Made by a program: the position numbers and the translations under genes
Notes under the pieces: model-generated
Told to the model about the DNA's origin: nothing
The model's input: the letters and a program-made list of their open reading frames with translations, nothing else
The model's database searches: none
Assembly (NCBI GenBank): GCA_021818335.1
Contig: JAKAEJ010000008.1
Location: 1 to 47,295 of the forward strand
Reading direction: 5' to 3'
Length of the DNA: 47,295 nt
DNA from: Pseudomonadota bacterium
Lineage (GTDB): Bacteria; Pseudomonadota; Gammaproteobacteria; Xanthomonadales; Rhodanobacteraceae
Shown here: one piece after another, positions 6,456 through 15,250 of the stretch
How the letters are laid out: every line of letters starts with the position of its first letter
Position numbering within the stretch: position 1 is the stretch's first letter

Positions 6456-7694
6456 TCAGAGCCCGCGAAAAGCGAGCGTTCCGTTCGTTCCCCCGAATCC
6501 GAACGAATTGGAGATGACCACCCGCAAACGGGCGTCACGTGCCGCATTGGGCACAAAGTCCAGATCGCAGCCCTCGCCCGGCTGATCGAGGTTGATCGTG
6601 GGGGGAACGACGCCATCGCGGATGGCCAGGACTGAGAAGATCGCCTCGACGCCACCAGCAGCGCCAAGAAGGTGGCCGGTCATCGATTTGGTCGAACTGA
6701 CCATCATCTTGCGGACATGTTCGCCAAACAGGCTCTTGATGCCCTGAACCTCGGCCAAGTCACCAGCTTGCGTGGAGGTGCCGTGCGCATTGATGTAATC
6801 GACGTCGGTCGGATCCAGCCCGGCATCGCGAAGCGCAGCCCGCATGCAGCGCGCACCGCCTTCGCCATTCTCGCTGGGCGCGGTGATGTGATAGGCATCG
6901 CCGCTCATGCCAAAGCCCGCAAGTTCACAGTAGATCCGTGCACCTCGGGCCCGCGCATGCTCGTAGTCCTCGAGCACGATCACACCAGCACCATTGGACA
7001 ATACAAAACCATCGCGATCGGCGTCCCACGGCCTGCTGGCACGGGCCGGCTCATCGTTGCGGGTGGACAGGGCGCGTGCCGCGCAGAAGCCGCCCACGGC
7101 GGTACCCACCGTCGCATACTCGGCTCCGCCGGCAATCATCACGTCGGCATCGCCATACTGGATCATGCGCATGGCGAGACCGATGTTGTGCGTCGCCGTC
7201 GTGCAGGCGGTCACGCAGGCAATATTCGGGCCTTTCAGGTCCAGCATGATCGAGAGGTTCCCCGAGATCATGTTAATGATCGAGCTCGGCACGAAAAAAG
7301 GGGAGATCTTGCGCACGCCCGCCTCGTGGAAAACGACGCTGGTGCGCTCGATGGTGGCTATCCCCCCGATCCCGGCGCCGACGGCCACGCCAATGCGTTC
7401 GGCGTCCCGCTCATGCGGATGCAGCCCAGCGTCATTCACGGCATCCACTGAAGCCGCAATGCCATAGTGGATGAAAGGGTCCATCTTCTTGACGTCCTTG
7501 GCCTGAACGTAGGCAGCAGGGTCAAAATCATGCACCTGCCCGGCGATGCGCGTGGGAAAGGTCGAGGCATCGAACTCGGTTAAAGGTCCGATGCCACTGC
7601 GGCCCTCGCGAATCGCAAGCCATGCGCTCTCGAGGTCGTTGCCGACCGGCGACTTGATGCCCATGCCCGTGATCACGACACGACGCTTGCTCAC
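6456..7694 (-). CDS. fabF: Beta-ketoacyl-ACP synthase II
   Basis: Condensing enzyme that extends acyl-ACP with malonyl-ACP in type II fatty acid synthesis, 412 residues. The catalytic triad is visible: C164 in VTACTTATHN, H304 in INAHGTST and H341 in SMTGHLLGAAGG. GTG 7694 is chosen as start (VSKRRVVITG) since a GGTAGG-like ribosome binding site precedes it and the length then matches FabF; the ATG at 7742 would add a tail of 16 unrelated residues. It follows acpP, with a strong hairpin in the gap. It is FabF rather than FabB by the adjoining acpP and the general motif pattern. Confidence 0.95.
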   Translation of the reverse strand: MSKRRVVITGMGIKSPVGNDLESAWLAIREGRSGIGPLTEFDASTFPTRIAGQVHDFDPAAYVQAKDVKKMDPFIHYGIAASVDAVNDAGLHPHERDAERIGVAVGAGIGGIATIERTSVVFHEAGVRKISPFFVPSSIINMISGNLSIMLDLKGPNIACVTACTTATHNIGLAMRMIQYGDADVMIAGGAEYATVGTAVGGFCAARALSTRNDEPARASRPWDADRDGFVLSNGAGVIVLEDYEHARARGARIYCELAGFGMSGDAYHITAPSENGEGGARCMRAALRDAGLDPTDVDYINAHGTSTQAGDLAEVQGIKSLFGEHVRKMMVSSTKSMTGHLLGAAGGVEAIFSVLAIRDGVVPPTINLDQPGEGCDLDFVPNAARDARLRVVISNSFGFGGTNGTLAFRGL

Positions 7695-7768
7695 GCTCAA
7701 CCTACCCCCGGGGCATCGCCCCGTGCTCGAAGCGCCTGCCATACGCAGGCGCAGAGATTGCCATAAAG

Positions 7769-7798
7769 CGAAAGCTGCGCCTTGCGACGCAGCTTTCG
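7769..7798 (-). promoter_or_regulatory. Perfect 11-bp hairpin between acpP and fabF
   Basis: The arms cgaaagctgcg (7769-7779) and cgcagctttcg (7788-7798) pair perfectly around an 8-base loop. In the transcript (minus strand) the hairpin is followed by ctttat, too weak a U-run for a full terminator. It may act as an attenuator or as a 3' stabiliser that lets acpP mRNA outnumber fabF mRNA. Confidence 0.55.
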
Positions 7799-7835
7799 GT
7801 GTACCTCCGGCCCATGCGCCATGCGGCGCAACACC

Positions 7836-8075
7836 TCAGGCCTTGACGTGGGCCTTGATGTAATCAACCGCCTGTTGCACGGTCGTGATTTTCTCGGCCT
7901 CCTCGTCGGGGATCTCGCACTCGAACTCTTCCTCGAGCGCCATCACCAACTCGACGGTATCAAGCGAGTCTGCCCCCAGATCGTCCACGAACGAAGCCGT
8001 GGGTGTGACGTCTTCCTCCTTCACGCCCAGTTGCTCGACGACGATTTTCTTGACGCGCTCTTCGATGGTGCTCAT
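7836..8075 (-). CDS. acpP: Acyl carrier protein
   Basis: Carries growing acyl chains in fatty acid synthesis through a 4'-phosphopantetheine arm. It has 79 residues, mostly acidic, with the attachment serine S37 in the motif [24 protein letters not shown] 8075 (MSTIEERV) gives the standard length; an open frame to 8177 is not part of the gene. A ribosome binding site (ggagatccc on the minus strand) lies just upstream. It lies between fabG and fabF. The downstream hairpin at 7769-7798 could favour its high expression. Confidence 0.97.
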   Translation of the reverse strand: MSTIEERVKKIVVEQLGVKEEDVTPTASFVDDLGADSLDTVELVMALEEEFECEIPDEEAEKITTVQQAVDYIKAHVKA

Positions 8076-8173
8076 GGGATCTCCGGACTCGCAGGAAAAA
8101 ATCCCGCGCATTGTAGTGTGAAAGGCTTGTCCTCGCCAGCCGCCATGGCCCCGGCCAATCGGCCTGCGAAGCC

Positions 8174-8917
8174 TCAAGCCATGTACATGCCCCCGTTGAC
8201 GTGCAGGGTTTCTCCCGTGATGTAGCCGGCGGCTGGCGATGCCAGGAAGAGTACGGCCTTGGCAATGTCTTCGGGGACCCCGAGCCGGCCCAGTGCGATC
8301 TGTCCTTCCAGCGCCTTGCGCTGCTCAGGGCCCAGCGCACGCGTCATGTCCGTGTCGATGAAGCCAGGCGCCACCACGTTAACCGTGATGCCTCGCGAGC
8401 CGATCTCACGAGCCAGCGATTTGGAGAACGCGATAATGCCGGCCTTCGCGGCTGCATAGTTGGACTGGCCGGGATTGCCGGTGACGCCCACCACCGATGC
8501 AATATTGATGATGCGGCCCTTGCGCGCCTTCAGCATCGGCCGCAGCACCGCCTTGCTCGTCCGATACACCGACGTGAGGTTGGTGTCGAGAATGGCCTGC
8601 CAATCCTCGTCCCGCATTCGCATCAACAGCTGGTCTCGCGTGATCCCCGCGTTATTGACCAAGATCGACAGCGCGCCGTGCTGCCTGACGATATCGTCGA
8701 TCAGCGCATCGACGGCCGCGCTGTCGGTCACATCGAGAACACGCCCCTCGCCCCCCTGATCTGCCAACCGCCGCGTGATCGCCTCGGCGCCGCTCACCGT
8801 CGTGGCGGTACCCAAAACTCGCGCACCGGCGAGGGCCAAAGCATCCGCAATCGCTGCGCCGATGCCTCGGCTGGCACCCGTAACCAGTGCAACGTCACCT
8901 GCCAGAACCTGTTCCAT
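8174..8917 (-). CDS. fabG: 3-oxoacyl-ACP reductase
   Basis: NADPH-dependent reductase of the short-chain dehydrogenase family, reducing 3-ketoacyl-ACP. It has 247 residues. The nucleotide motif is TGASRGIG at residues 13-20, NNAG sits at 88-91, and the catalytic residues are S141, Y154 and K158 (the last two in SNYAAAKAG). The C-terminus [14 protein letters not shown] is typical of FabG. The start ATG 8917 has a strong GGGGAGA ribosome binding site; the frame runs to 8944 without further conserved residues. It lies between fabD and acpP in the standard order. Confidence 0.95.
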   Translation of the reverse strand: MEQVLAGDVALVTGASRGIGAAIADALALAGARVLGTATTVSGAEAITRRLADQGGEGRVLDVTDSAAVDALIDDIVRQHGALSILVNNAGITRDQLLMRMRDEDWQAILDTNLTSVYRTSKAVLRPMLKARKGRIINIASVVGVTGNPGQSNYAAAKAGIIAFSKSLAREIGSRGITVNVVAPGFIDTDMTRALGPEQRKALEGQIALGRLGVPEDIAKAVLFLASPAAGYITGETLHVNGGMYMA

Positions 8918-8992
8918 ACCCGTCTCCCCATCTGATGATGCCACGCGCGGGCGGTTCGCCCGCCAGGCAGGCTCGCTCTGCGCGCTCGCCGC

Positions 8993-9967
8993 TCAGCGCC
9001 AAACCGCCAGCGCAGCGTCCATTTCCTCTGGCATACCCAACGCACGGGCATCCAGCATCCGGTCGATCCGTCGGGTCAGGCCCATCAACACCTTGCCGGG
9101 GCCGCACTCGGCCACACGCGTGACGCCCTGCGCCGCAAGCGCCTGGATGCTTTCCGTCCAGCGAACCGGCATGTAGAGCTGGCGCTCCAGCGCAGCACGG
9201 ATGTATTCGACGCTGCCGTAGGCACGCGCTTCCACGTTCTGCAAAACCGGGACCTGGGGCAGGCGCCAATCCAGTGCGGCCATTCGCTCTGCCAGCCGCG
9301 ATGCCGCATCACGCATCAATTCGCAATGCGAAGGCACGGACACCGGCAGGCGAATGGCCTTGCGCACGCCGCGCTCCGCCAACCTTGCCAGGACACGGGC
9401 CACCGCATCGGCGTGCCCTGCGATCACAGTCTGGCCGGGCGCGTTGAAGTTCGCCGGCGCCACCACCTGACCTTCGGCCACGTCCGCGCACACCTCCGCG
9501 ATCAGTCCGTCCTCTGCGCCAAGCACGGCCGCCATGGCACCTTCGCCCTCCGGAACGGCCTCCTGCATCAGCCGGCCACGTTCGGCCACCAGGGAAGCTG
9601 CGGCACCCAGTTCGAGCGCACCGGCTGCAACCAGTGCCGTGTATTCACCCAGACTATGACCTGCCATCATCACCGGACGGGGTCCGCCCAATTTGGTCCA
9701 GACGCGCCAGACTGCGATCCCCGCAGCGAGTAACACGGGCTGCGTATGTTCCGTGCGGTTCAGCTGTTCATCCGGGCCTTCTTGCGCCAGTTTCCAGAGG
9801 TCGGCACCAGCGCCCGCCGACGCCTCGACAAACGCGGATTGCACTTCGGCGTGCCGTTGGGCCAATTCCGCCAGCATGCCGAGCGACTGGGATCCTTGCC
9901 CGGGGAAGACGAAAGCCAATGCTTGACCGCTGGATCCAGGGTTGGAATTTGGAGAAACGTCGCTCAT
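8993..9967 (-). CDS. fabD: Malonyl-CoA:ACP transacylase
   Basis: Transfers malonyl from CoA to ACP to supply chain extension, about 324 residues. The signature FVFPGQGSQSLGML is near the N-terminus, the catalytic serine is in AGHSLGEYTALVAAG, the histidine is in PSHCELM, and VAECGPGKVL closes the fold. I chose ATG 9967; ATG 9982, five codons earlier, is equally possible and neither has a strong ribosome binding site. The short Ser/Pro/Asn-rich leader (MSDVSPNSNPGSSG) is variable in the family. It lies between fabH and fabG. Confidence 0.94.
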   Translation of the reverse strand: MSDVSPNSNPGSSGQALAFVFPGQGSQSLGMLAELAQRHAEVQSAFVEASAGAGADLWKLAQEGPDEQLNRTEHTQPVLLAAGIAVWRVWTKLGGPRPVMMAGHSLGEYTALVAAGALELGAAASLVAERGRLMQEAVPEGEGAMAAVLGAEDGLIAEVCADVAEGQVVAPANFNAPGQTVIAGHADAVARVLARLAERGVRKAIRLPVSVPSHCELMRDAASRLAERMAALDWRLPQVPVLQNVEARAYGSVEYIRAALERQLYMPVRWTESIQALAAQGVTRVAECGPGKVLMGLTRRIDRMLDARALGMPEEMDAALAVWR

Positions 9968-10053
9968 GCCGTGTACCGTCATTCAATAGCGCGCACAAAG
10001 GCCTTCAATGTCGGTGCGTCCCGGCGAAGCAGGCATCAACCGCACGCCGCGAC

Positions 10054-11022
10054 TCAATAGCGAATTAGCGCGGAAGCCCACGTAAAACCGCCCCCAAACG
10101 CTTCGAGAAGCAGGGTCTGCCCGCGCCGCACCCTGCCCGATCGCACGGCCTCGTCCAGAGCGAGCGGGACCGATCCAGACGAAGTGTTGCCGTGACGGTC
10201 CACTGTGACGATGACCCGATCCATGGGCAACCCGAGGCGCTTGGCGGTGGCCTCGATAATGCGAAGATTCGCCTGATGCGGGATCAACCAGTCAACTTGC
10301 GATTCCAGCACACCGGCCGCCTCGAGCGTTTCGCCAACGATCCGGTTCAGCGTCCGAACCGCGACCTTGAATACTTCGTTGCCGCTCATACGGATGCAGA
10401 CACCCGCGTTGTTCTCGCCCGGCCGGAATCCCGTCGAGACGCCTACCGGGCTGTACAGGAGCTCCTTGTAGCCGCCATCGGCATGCAGCTTGCTGGTCAG
10501 GATGCCCGGTTCGTCGCTCGCCTCGAGCACTACCGCACCCGCCCCGTCGCCAAAAAGCACGCAGGTTGAGCGGTCACCCCAGTCGACCATCCGTGTCAAT
10601 GTCTCGGCACCGACGACCAGCACCCTGCGCGACGTCCCGGCGCGAATGAAATTATCCGCAACGCCCAGCCCATAGACGAATCCCGAGCAAGCGGCGTTGA
10701 CGTCGAATGCCGCACAGCCGTTGGCGCCAAGACGGTGCTGGAGCAAGCATGCGGTGGACGGGAACACCAGATCCGGGGTGGTCGTGCCGACCACAATCAG
10801 GTCGAGCTCACTCGCGGCGATGCCCGCACTTTCCAGCGCAGCGACCGCCGCGTGATGGGCGAGATCGCCCGTGGTTTCCCCCTCGGCCGCCTTGCGTCGC
10901 TCCCGGATGCCGGTGCGCGTACGAATCCACTCGTCGCTGGTCTCGACCAGTCGCTCGAGGTCGGCATTGGTGACGACATGGCTGGGCAGGTAGCTGCCCG
11001 TACCGGCGATGCGTGCGTACAT
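10054..11022 (-). CDS. fabH: Beta-ketoacyl-ACP synthase III
   Basis: Starts fatty acid synthesis by joining acetyl-CoA or branched starters to malonyl-ACP, 322 residues. Catalytic residues are C112 ([10 protein letters not shown]), H249 (IPHQANLRI) and N279 (RHGNTSSGS). The N-terminal [21 protein letters not shown] is characteristic. It is directly downstream of rpmF with a 69-base gap, where plsX is usually found. Because the organism makes isovaleryl-CoA from leucine (genes at 18873-31352), branched starters for iso fatty acids are plausible, but substrate choice cannot be read here. Confidence 0.95.
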   Translation of the reverse strand: MYARIAGTGSYLPSHVVTNADLERLVETSDEWIRTRTGIRERRKAAEGETTGDLAHHAAVAALESAGIAASELDLIVVGTTTPDLVFPSTACLLQHRLGANGCAAFDVNAACSGFVYGLGVADNFIRAGTSRRVLVVGAETLTRMVDWGDRSTCVLFGDGAGAVVLEASDEPGILTSKLHADGGYKELLYSPVGVSTGFRPGENNAGVCIRMSGNEVFKVAVRTLNRIVGETLEAAGVLESQVDWLIPHQANLRIIEATAKRLGLPMDRVIVTVDRHGNTSSGSVPLALDEAVRSGRVRRGQTLLLEAFGGGFTWASALIRY

Positions 11023-11091
11023 CTGGACGGTCCCCGGGTCGTTGCGGGTACGCCTGCGACCGAGTCCGGCTGCAGGCCGTGATCAGCCGGC

Positions 11092-11286
11092 TCAGTCCTC
11101 GTCGACTGCCGAAGCGGCGTCGGCAATCACCTTCTTGCCGCGGTAGTAACCATCCTTGGTGACGTGGTGGCGGCGATGCACCTCACCACTCGTCGAATCA
11201 GTGGCCAGTTGCACGGGCTTCAATGCGTCGTGTGCACGCCGCATGCCGCGGCGGGAGGGCGTCTTGCGACTTTTCTGGACTGCCAT
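11092..11286 (-). CDS. rpmF: 50S ribosomal protein L32
   Basis: Small basic ribosomal protein, 64 residues, full length. The N-terminus [22 protein letters not shown] is nearly diagnostic for L32, and [14 protein letters not shown] ends the conserved part. It lacks the zinc-finger cysteines found in some L32 forms (C- version). It lies between yceD and fabH, the standard neighbourhood that links translation and lipid synthesis in many bacteria. A ribosome binding site, ggagagac, precedes the ATG at 11286. Confidence 0.97.
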   Translation of the reverse strand: MAVQKSRKTPSRRGMRRAHDALKPVQLATDSTSGEVHRRHHVTKDGYYRGKKVIADAASAVDED

Positions 11287-11305
11287 GGGGTCTCTCCGGT
11301 GAGGC

Positions 11306-11812
11306 TCAGTCTTGCTTCAGGTTTTTCAGTTTCGCAAACGGATGCGTCGCTGCCACCGCCGGCGCTTCAGCTTGCGCCTGCCAAGGTGCCAGAACCTCCT
11401 CGCTGCCGGGTCGCGTCGGGACGAGGGGAATGGCCAGCAATAATTCGTCTTCGATCACGTCCTTGAGCACCAACGGGCCATCGATCCGCAATGGCTCATA
11501 TTCAGCGGGCAGGGCCGCCTCTTCCGACTCGTCGCTGATCAACCCGAGACGCTGATCAACAACCAGCGTAGCCACGAATGGCTCCAGCGTACGCTGGCAA
11601 AGCAATTCGACGTTGGCACTGGCGTGCACGTCAAGGTAGCCCGTGCCCAGCGCGTCGCGTCCAAAATCGAGTTGATAGTCAACCGTCCCGACCCTGCTGG
11701 ACAGCAGCTCCACCAGCCGATCCATGCCGGCAATCGCCACCGATCCGGCAAAGGAACGTCGCGCCGAAACCATGCGCCAAGCGTCGACCGTTTCGGGCAG
11801 ATGCGCGGACAT
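11306..11812 (-). CDS. yceD: YceD/DUF177-family protein, 23S rRNA accumulation
   Basis: A 168-residue member of the DUF177/YceD family. It is encoded just before rpmF in very many bacteria and is linked to accumulation of 23S rRNA in ribosome assembly. The C-terminal signature [12 protein letters not shown] matches the family's conserved NPFAxLKxLK. The centre has a cysteine in [10 protein letters not shown], part of the conserved core. The gene ends 19 bases before rpmF, so the two are surely one operon. The biochemical role remains poorly known. Confidence 0.88.
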   Translation of the reverse strand: MSAHLPETVDAWRMVSARRSFAGSVAIAGMDRLVELLSSRVGTVDYQLDFGRDALGTGYLDVHASANVELLCQRTLEPFVATLVVDQRLGLISDESEEAALPAEYEPLRIDGPLVLKDVIEDELLLAIPLVPTRPGSEEVLAPWQAQAEAPAVAATHPFAKLKNLKQD

Positions 11813-11845
11813 GAACGGAGAATGTTAGCAGCGTGGGGCGGCGAG

Positions 11846-12229
11846 TCAATCGTTGGGCTGATAACCGGTCCCCGCAGGCGCCTGAACGACGGGGTCGAGC
11901 TGGTCCAGAAAATCCACCGCCCGGCGCATGTGCGGGATAACGATCGAGCCCCCCACGACCAGACCTACCTGGAAGGCCTCCATCATCTCCGCACGGCTGA
12001 CGCCGGCGTCTTTGCATTGCGCCACGTGGTAACTGACGCAGTCGTCGCAGCGTAGAACCAGGGAAGCTACCAGACCAAGCAACTCCTTCGTTCGGACATC
12101 AAGTGCGCCTTCGCGGTAGCACTGCGTGTCGAGCGCAAAAAAGCGCCGGACGACCTGATTCTCGTGCTCGAGAATGCGCGCGTTCATTCGCTGGCGATAC
12201 TCGGTGAATTGCCGCACGCGCTCGCTCAT
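11846..12229 (-). CDS. Carboxymuconolactone decarboxylase/AhpD-like protein
   Basis: A 127-residue all-helical protein of the AhpD/CMD superfamily. The redox motif is CDDCVSYH: C61 and C64 with H68, preceded by E49, the arrangement of AhpD-type alkylhydroperoxidase. CMD-family enzymes with both cysteines usually reduce peroxides through a disulfide relay. ATG 12229 overlaps the stop of the glutaredoxin gene as ATGA. A thiol peroxidase-like protein coupled to glutaredoxin suggests a shared redox function; that is inference. The last 15 residues are probably disordered. Confidence 0.82.
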   Translation of the reverse strand: MSERVRQFTEYRQRMNARILEHENQVVRRFFALDTQCYREGALDVRTKELLGLVASLVLRCDDCVSYHVAQCKDAGVSRAEMMEAFQVGLVVGGSIVIPHMRRAVDFLDQLDPVVQAPAGTGYQPND

Positions 12230-12495
12230 GCGCCTTCCCCTGCCAGCCACGACGCCAGCCGGCCGTCGCGATCGGCTGCAGCCAGGTCATCGAAGCCGCC
12301 GACATGGCGGTCGCCAATGAAGATCTGGGGAACCGTGCGTCGACCCTGGCTGCGGGCCAACATCGCTTCTCGCGCACTGGGATCGGTATCAACCCGAGTT
12401 TCAACAAACTCGAGGTTGCGCGCCTTGAGGAGATTCTTGGCGGCGACACAATAGGGGCAGACTGCGGTGGTGTAGACCTGAATCGGAGGGGACAC
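12226..12495 (-). CDS. grxC: Glutaredoxin
   Basis: A dithiol glutaredoxin of 89 residues that reduces disulfides with glutathione. The active site CPYC has C13 and C16 in VYTTAVCPYC, the cis-proline motif is TVPQIFIGD, and GGFDDL is the glutathione-binding glycine pair. The start is GTG 12495, eight bases after GGAG; the frame continues upstream to 12720 but that part has no glutaredoxin similarity. It is the first gene of the minus-strand run leading into yceD-rpmF-fab, with only 33 bases between the CMD gene and yceD. Confidence 0.9.
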   Translation of the reverse strand: MSPPIQVYTTAVCPYCVAAKNLLKARNLEFVETRVDTDPSAREAMLARSQGRRTVPQIFIGDRHVGGFDDLAAADRDGRLASWLAGEGA

Positions 12496-12820
12496 GAGGC
12501 AACTCCAGCATGGATCAGCAAAACGGGCGCGGTACCCGCGGCACGCGCCCTCCCATCGGGCCACGGATCCGGGTCCGGTTGCCTCGACGTCGCGACAGGA
12601 TTGGGCGGAGACGGCAAAAACACAAGTCTGCGCCCGGCTGCACCGTGCCCCGGGGAGCCTTCGGCACTCACAGGGTCGCAACGGGCGGACAATGTCGACG
12701 CAAGCTCCGCTTAACGTCATTCGCGAGAAGCTAGCGATGGGCGAGCGACGCGACTAACGTAACGGCGTCGCGGGGGCAGGGTGTCCCCGCCAGCCACCTC
12801 ATTTCGAGCCAACTCCCCAC
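12496..12820. other. Divergent intergenic region, grxC to bepA
   Basis: The 325 bases between the divergent grxC (minus) and bepA (plus) genes should hold both promoters, but I see no clear -35/-10 pair. Two inverted repeats stand near the bepA side: gcgacgc with gcgtcgc (12747-12773) and gcgggg with ccccgc (about 12770-12790). No small gene is supported. Confidence 0.45.
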
Positions 12821-14455
12821 ATGCGTCCGCGCTCCCTGCTGCTCGCAATCGGCGTCGCCACCCAGATCGTTGCCGGCGCCCAAGCTGGCGACAACGTGCG
12901 GCTGCCCCATTTAGGCAGCAATGCAGACACCGCGTTCACCCGCGCCGAAGCGGAAGCGTACGGCGCGTCGATGCTCAGGCAGATGCGTGCCCTCGGGCTC
13001 GTCGTGGACGATCCACTCGCGACCCAGTACATCAGCACGCTGGGCTACCGGTTGGTTGCGGCCAGCACTGCACCCAAGACGCATTTCACCTTTTTCATCC
13101 CCCGCGAGAACGTCATCAACTCATTTGCCGCGCCAGGTGGGTATGTCGGAATCAATTCGGGGCTGATTACGGCGACGCAGAGCGAGGACGAACTCGCTGC
13201 GGTCATGGCGCACGAGATCAGTCATATCGAACAGCACCACCTGCAGCGTGCGTTCTATGACGCCAGCAAGATGTCACCGCTCTATGCGCTGGTCATGCTC
13301 GGCGCCCTTGCCGTAGCCGCAGCGGGCGGCGGTGCCAACGCCCCGATGGCCATCGCCTCACTGGGGCAGGGCGCACTGGAACAACATCAGATCAACTTCA
13401 CCCGCAAGGACGAGGCCGAGGCGGACCGCGTGGGAATCCAGACCCTCGCCAACGCGGGATTCAATCCAGATGGGATGGCTGAGTTTTTCGGTCGCATGCA
13501 ATTGCTGCTGCGCGCCGACAGTGGCGGCTACGAGGTGCCAGCCCTGCTGCAGGATCACCCCGTCACGACACTGCGCATTGCCGAGGCCGCAGCCCGCGCG
13601 CACACGCTGAACGAGGAAATGGCTGCACGCCGCAACCAGCCCGCGCCAGGTCCGCTGCCTCGCTGGGAAACGAGCCTTCTTTCACTACCGCACCCGCTCG
13701 CCCCGGCAGCAGGTGCAGCAATCAGTACCGCCGAGCGTGTCGATGCCCCCGGCAGCCCCGAAGCGCATGCGTACTACCTGCTCATGCGAGAACGCGTGCG
13801 TGTACTCGCCAGCGACGACCTCAACCGCCTGGAACGCTATTACGCTGGAAACCTCGCCCACGACCCGGCCTTCGATACCGCGTCCAATCACTACGGCTAT
13901 GCGCTGGTGCTGATGCGTACCAACCATGCCAGCGCCGCCATAGCGCAACTGCGCCCGCTTCTCGGCGATGATCCCGATAGTGTCCCGATTCGCTTGGCCT
14001 TGGCGCACGCCGAACTGATGGAAGGACAACGAGCGAATGCCTTAGCGCGGTATGCCCGGATTGCCCATGACTGGCCGCGGAATGCTGCGGTTGCCCTGGA
14101 CTATGCCCAAGCGTTGATCCTCGGGAAAGACGCCGCCGAAGGCCGCACGGCCGAGGCGTTGCTACACCCGCTGCTCGACGCGAGCGACGAGCCCGAGGTT
14201 TATCGCGCTTACGGCCGCGCCGCCGAGCTTGCGGGCTTCAAGGTTAGAGCCGCGGAAGCTTTCGCCGACGCGACTTTCCTCTCTGGCCACGCCGCTGCGG
14301 CGCTGGACCAACTGACGCGATTGAGCAAACGCGACGACCTCGACTATGCGGAACGCGCACGCATCGACGCGCGCATTGCCTTCCTCACCCCGATCGTTCT
14401 GCTCGAACGCCAGCAGAAGGCTAACTCTGCCGCCCATCAGGGCGCTGGCCGTTGA
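12821..14455 (+). CDS. bepA: BepA-like periplasmic M48 metalloprotease with TPR
   Basis: A periplasmic protease/chaperone that helps assemble LptD and other outer-membrane barrels and degrades stalled ones, 544 residues. It has a signal peptide (residues 1-22, ending VAGAQA), then an M48 domain with the zinc motif HEISH (H131, E132, H135) and the third ligand E200 in KDEAEADRVG. The C-terminal half (about 310-530) is helical with TPR repeats, as in E. coli BepA (487 residues; this one is longer). The upstream gap has hairpins but no recognisable sigmaE site. It lies before phoB in the same direction, 101 bases apart. Confidence 0.9.
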   Translation: MRPRSLLLAIGVATQIVAGAQAGDNVRLPHLGSNADTAFTRAEAEAYGASMLRQMRALGLVVDDPLATQYISTLGYRLVAASTAPKTHFTFFIPRENVINSFAAPGGYVGINSGLITATQSEDELAAVMAHEISHIEQHHLQRAFYDASKMSPLYALVMLGALAVAAAGGGANAPMAIASLGQGALEQHQINFTRKDEAEADRVGIQTLANAGFNPDGMAEFFGRMQLLLRADSGGYEVPALLQDHPVTTLRIAEAAARAHTLNEEMAARRNQPAPGPLPRWETSLLSLPHPLAPAAGAAISTAERVDAPGSPEAHAYYLLMRERVRVLASDDLNRLERYYAGNLAHDPAFDTASNHYGYALVLMRTNHASAAIAQLRPLLGDDPDSVPIRLALAHAELMEGQRANALARYARIAHDWPRNAAVALDYAQALILGKDAAEGRTAEALLHPLLDASDEPEVYRAYGRAAELAGFKVRAAEAFADATFLSGHAAAALDQLTRLSKRDDLDYAERARIDARIAFLTPIVLLERQQKANSAAHQGAGR

Positions 14456-14556
14456 TTGCAAAGTCATGACCGCGACGCCTCTGCGATTGGCGCGTTGTCA
14501 TCTGGCCGCAACAAATGCCGGTTGCAATGATCCTGTCAACCGCTGAGGACCTCCAC

Positions 14557-15246
14557 GTGCAAAAGCGCGTCCTGATCGTCGAAGACGAAGCTTCGATTCG
14601 AGACATGGTTGCCTTTGCCCTGCGCAAGGCCGGCATGGAGCCCGTCCATGCAGCCGACGCACGGGCCGCGCAGCTCGCCATTGCCGAAAAGGTCCCCGAC
14701 CTGATCCTGCTCGACTGGATGCTACCCGGCCTCAGCGGTCTGGACTTGGCACGCCGCCTGCGGAAGGAGCAGATCTCTCGGGAAGTACCGATCATCATGC
14801 TCACCGCCCGCGGCGAAGAAATGGACCGCGTCAACGGCCTGGAAGCCGGCGTCGATGACTACGTTGTGAAACCTTTCTCCTCCCGCGAGCTCGTCGCGCG
14901 CATCCGCGCGGTGCTTCGTCGGAGTCCAGGAGGCGACGGTGAAGGCATCGTCGAACTCGGAAGGCTGCGGATTGATGAGCCTGCGCATCGGGTTTTTGCC
15001 GGTGGCTCGGCCGTGCCGATCGGACCAACGGAATACCGCCTCCTGCATTTCTTCATGACCCATGCGGACCGTGTCTATTCGCGGACGCAGCTCCTCGACC
15101 ATGTGTGGGGCAGCAGTGTCTACGTGGAAGAGCGCACGGTTGACGTGCACATTCGGCGTTTGCGGAAGACGCTCGAACCTTTTGGACTGGATGACATGGT
15201 GCAAACGGTCCGAAGCGCCGGTTACCGCTTCTCCGCTGAAAGTTGA
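14557..15246 (+). CDS. phoB: Phosphate regulon response regulator PhoB
   Basis: OmpR-family response regulator, 229 residues. The receiver domain (about 1-120) has acidic pocket residues in IVEDEAS, the phosphorylated aspartate in [10 protein letters not shown], threonine in MLTARGEE and lysine in [13 protein letters not shown]. The winged-helix domain occupies about 135-227 ([30 protein letters not shown]). PhoB rather than another OmpR type is favoured by the motif pattern and the phoR-ppk1 genes after it. GTG 14557 is chosen because gagga precedes it; the frame opens at 14515. It is separated from phoR by only four bases. Confidence 0.93.
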   Translation: MQKRVLIVEDEASIRDMVAFALRKAGMEPVHAADARAAQLAIAEKVPDLILLDWMLPGLSGLDLARRLRKEQISREVPIIMLTARGEEMDRVNGLEAGVDDYVVKPFSSRELVARIRAVLRRSPGGDGEGIVELGRLRIDEPAHRVFAGGSAVPIGPTEYRLLHFFMTHADRVYSRTQLLDHVWGSSVYVEERTVDVHIRRLRKTLEPFGLDDMVQTVRSAGYRFSAES

Positions 15247-15250
15247 CGGC

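Noticed and set aside
14490-14540. Possible Pho box before phoB (TTGTCAT and CTGTCAA)
   Set aside because: The two half-sites are too far apart for the 11-base spacing of the Pho box, so autoregulation by PhoB cannot be claimed.
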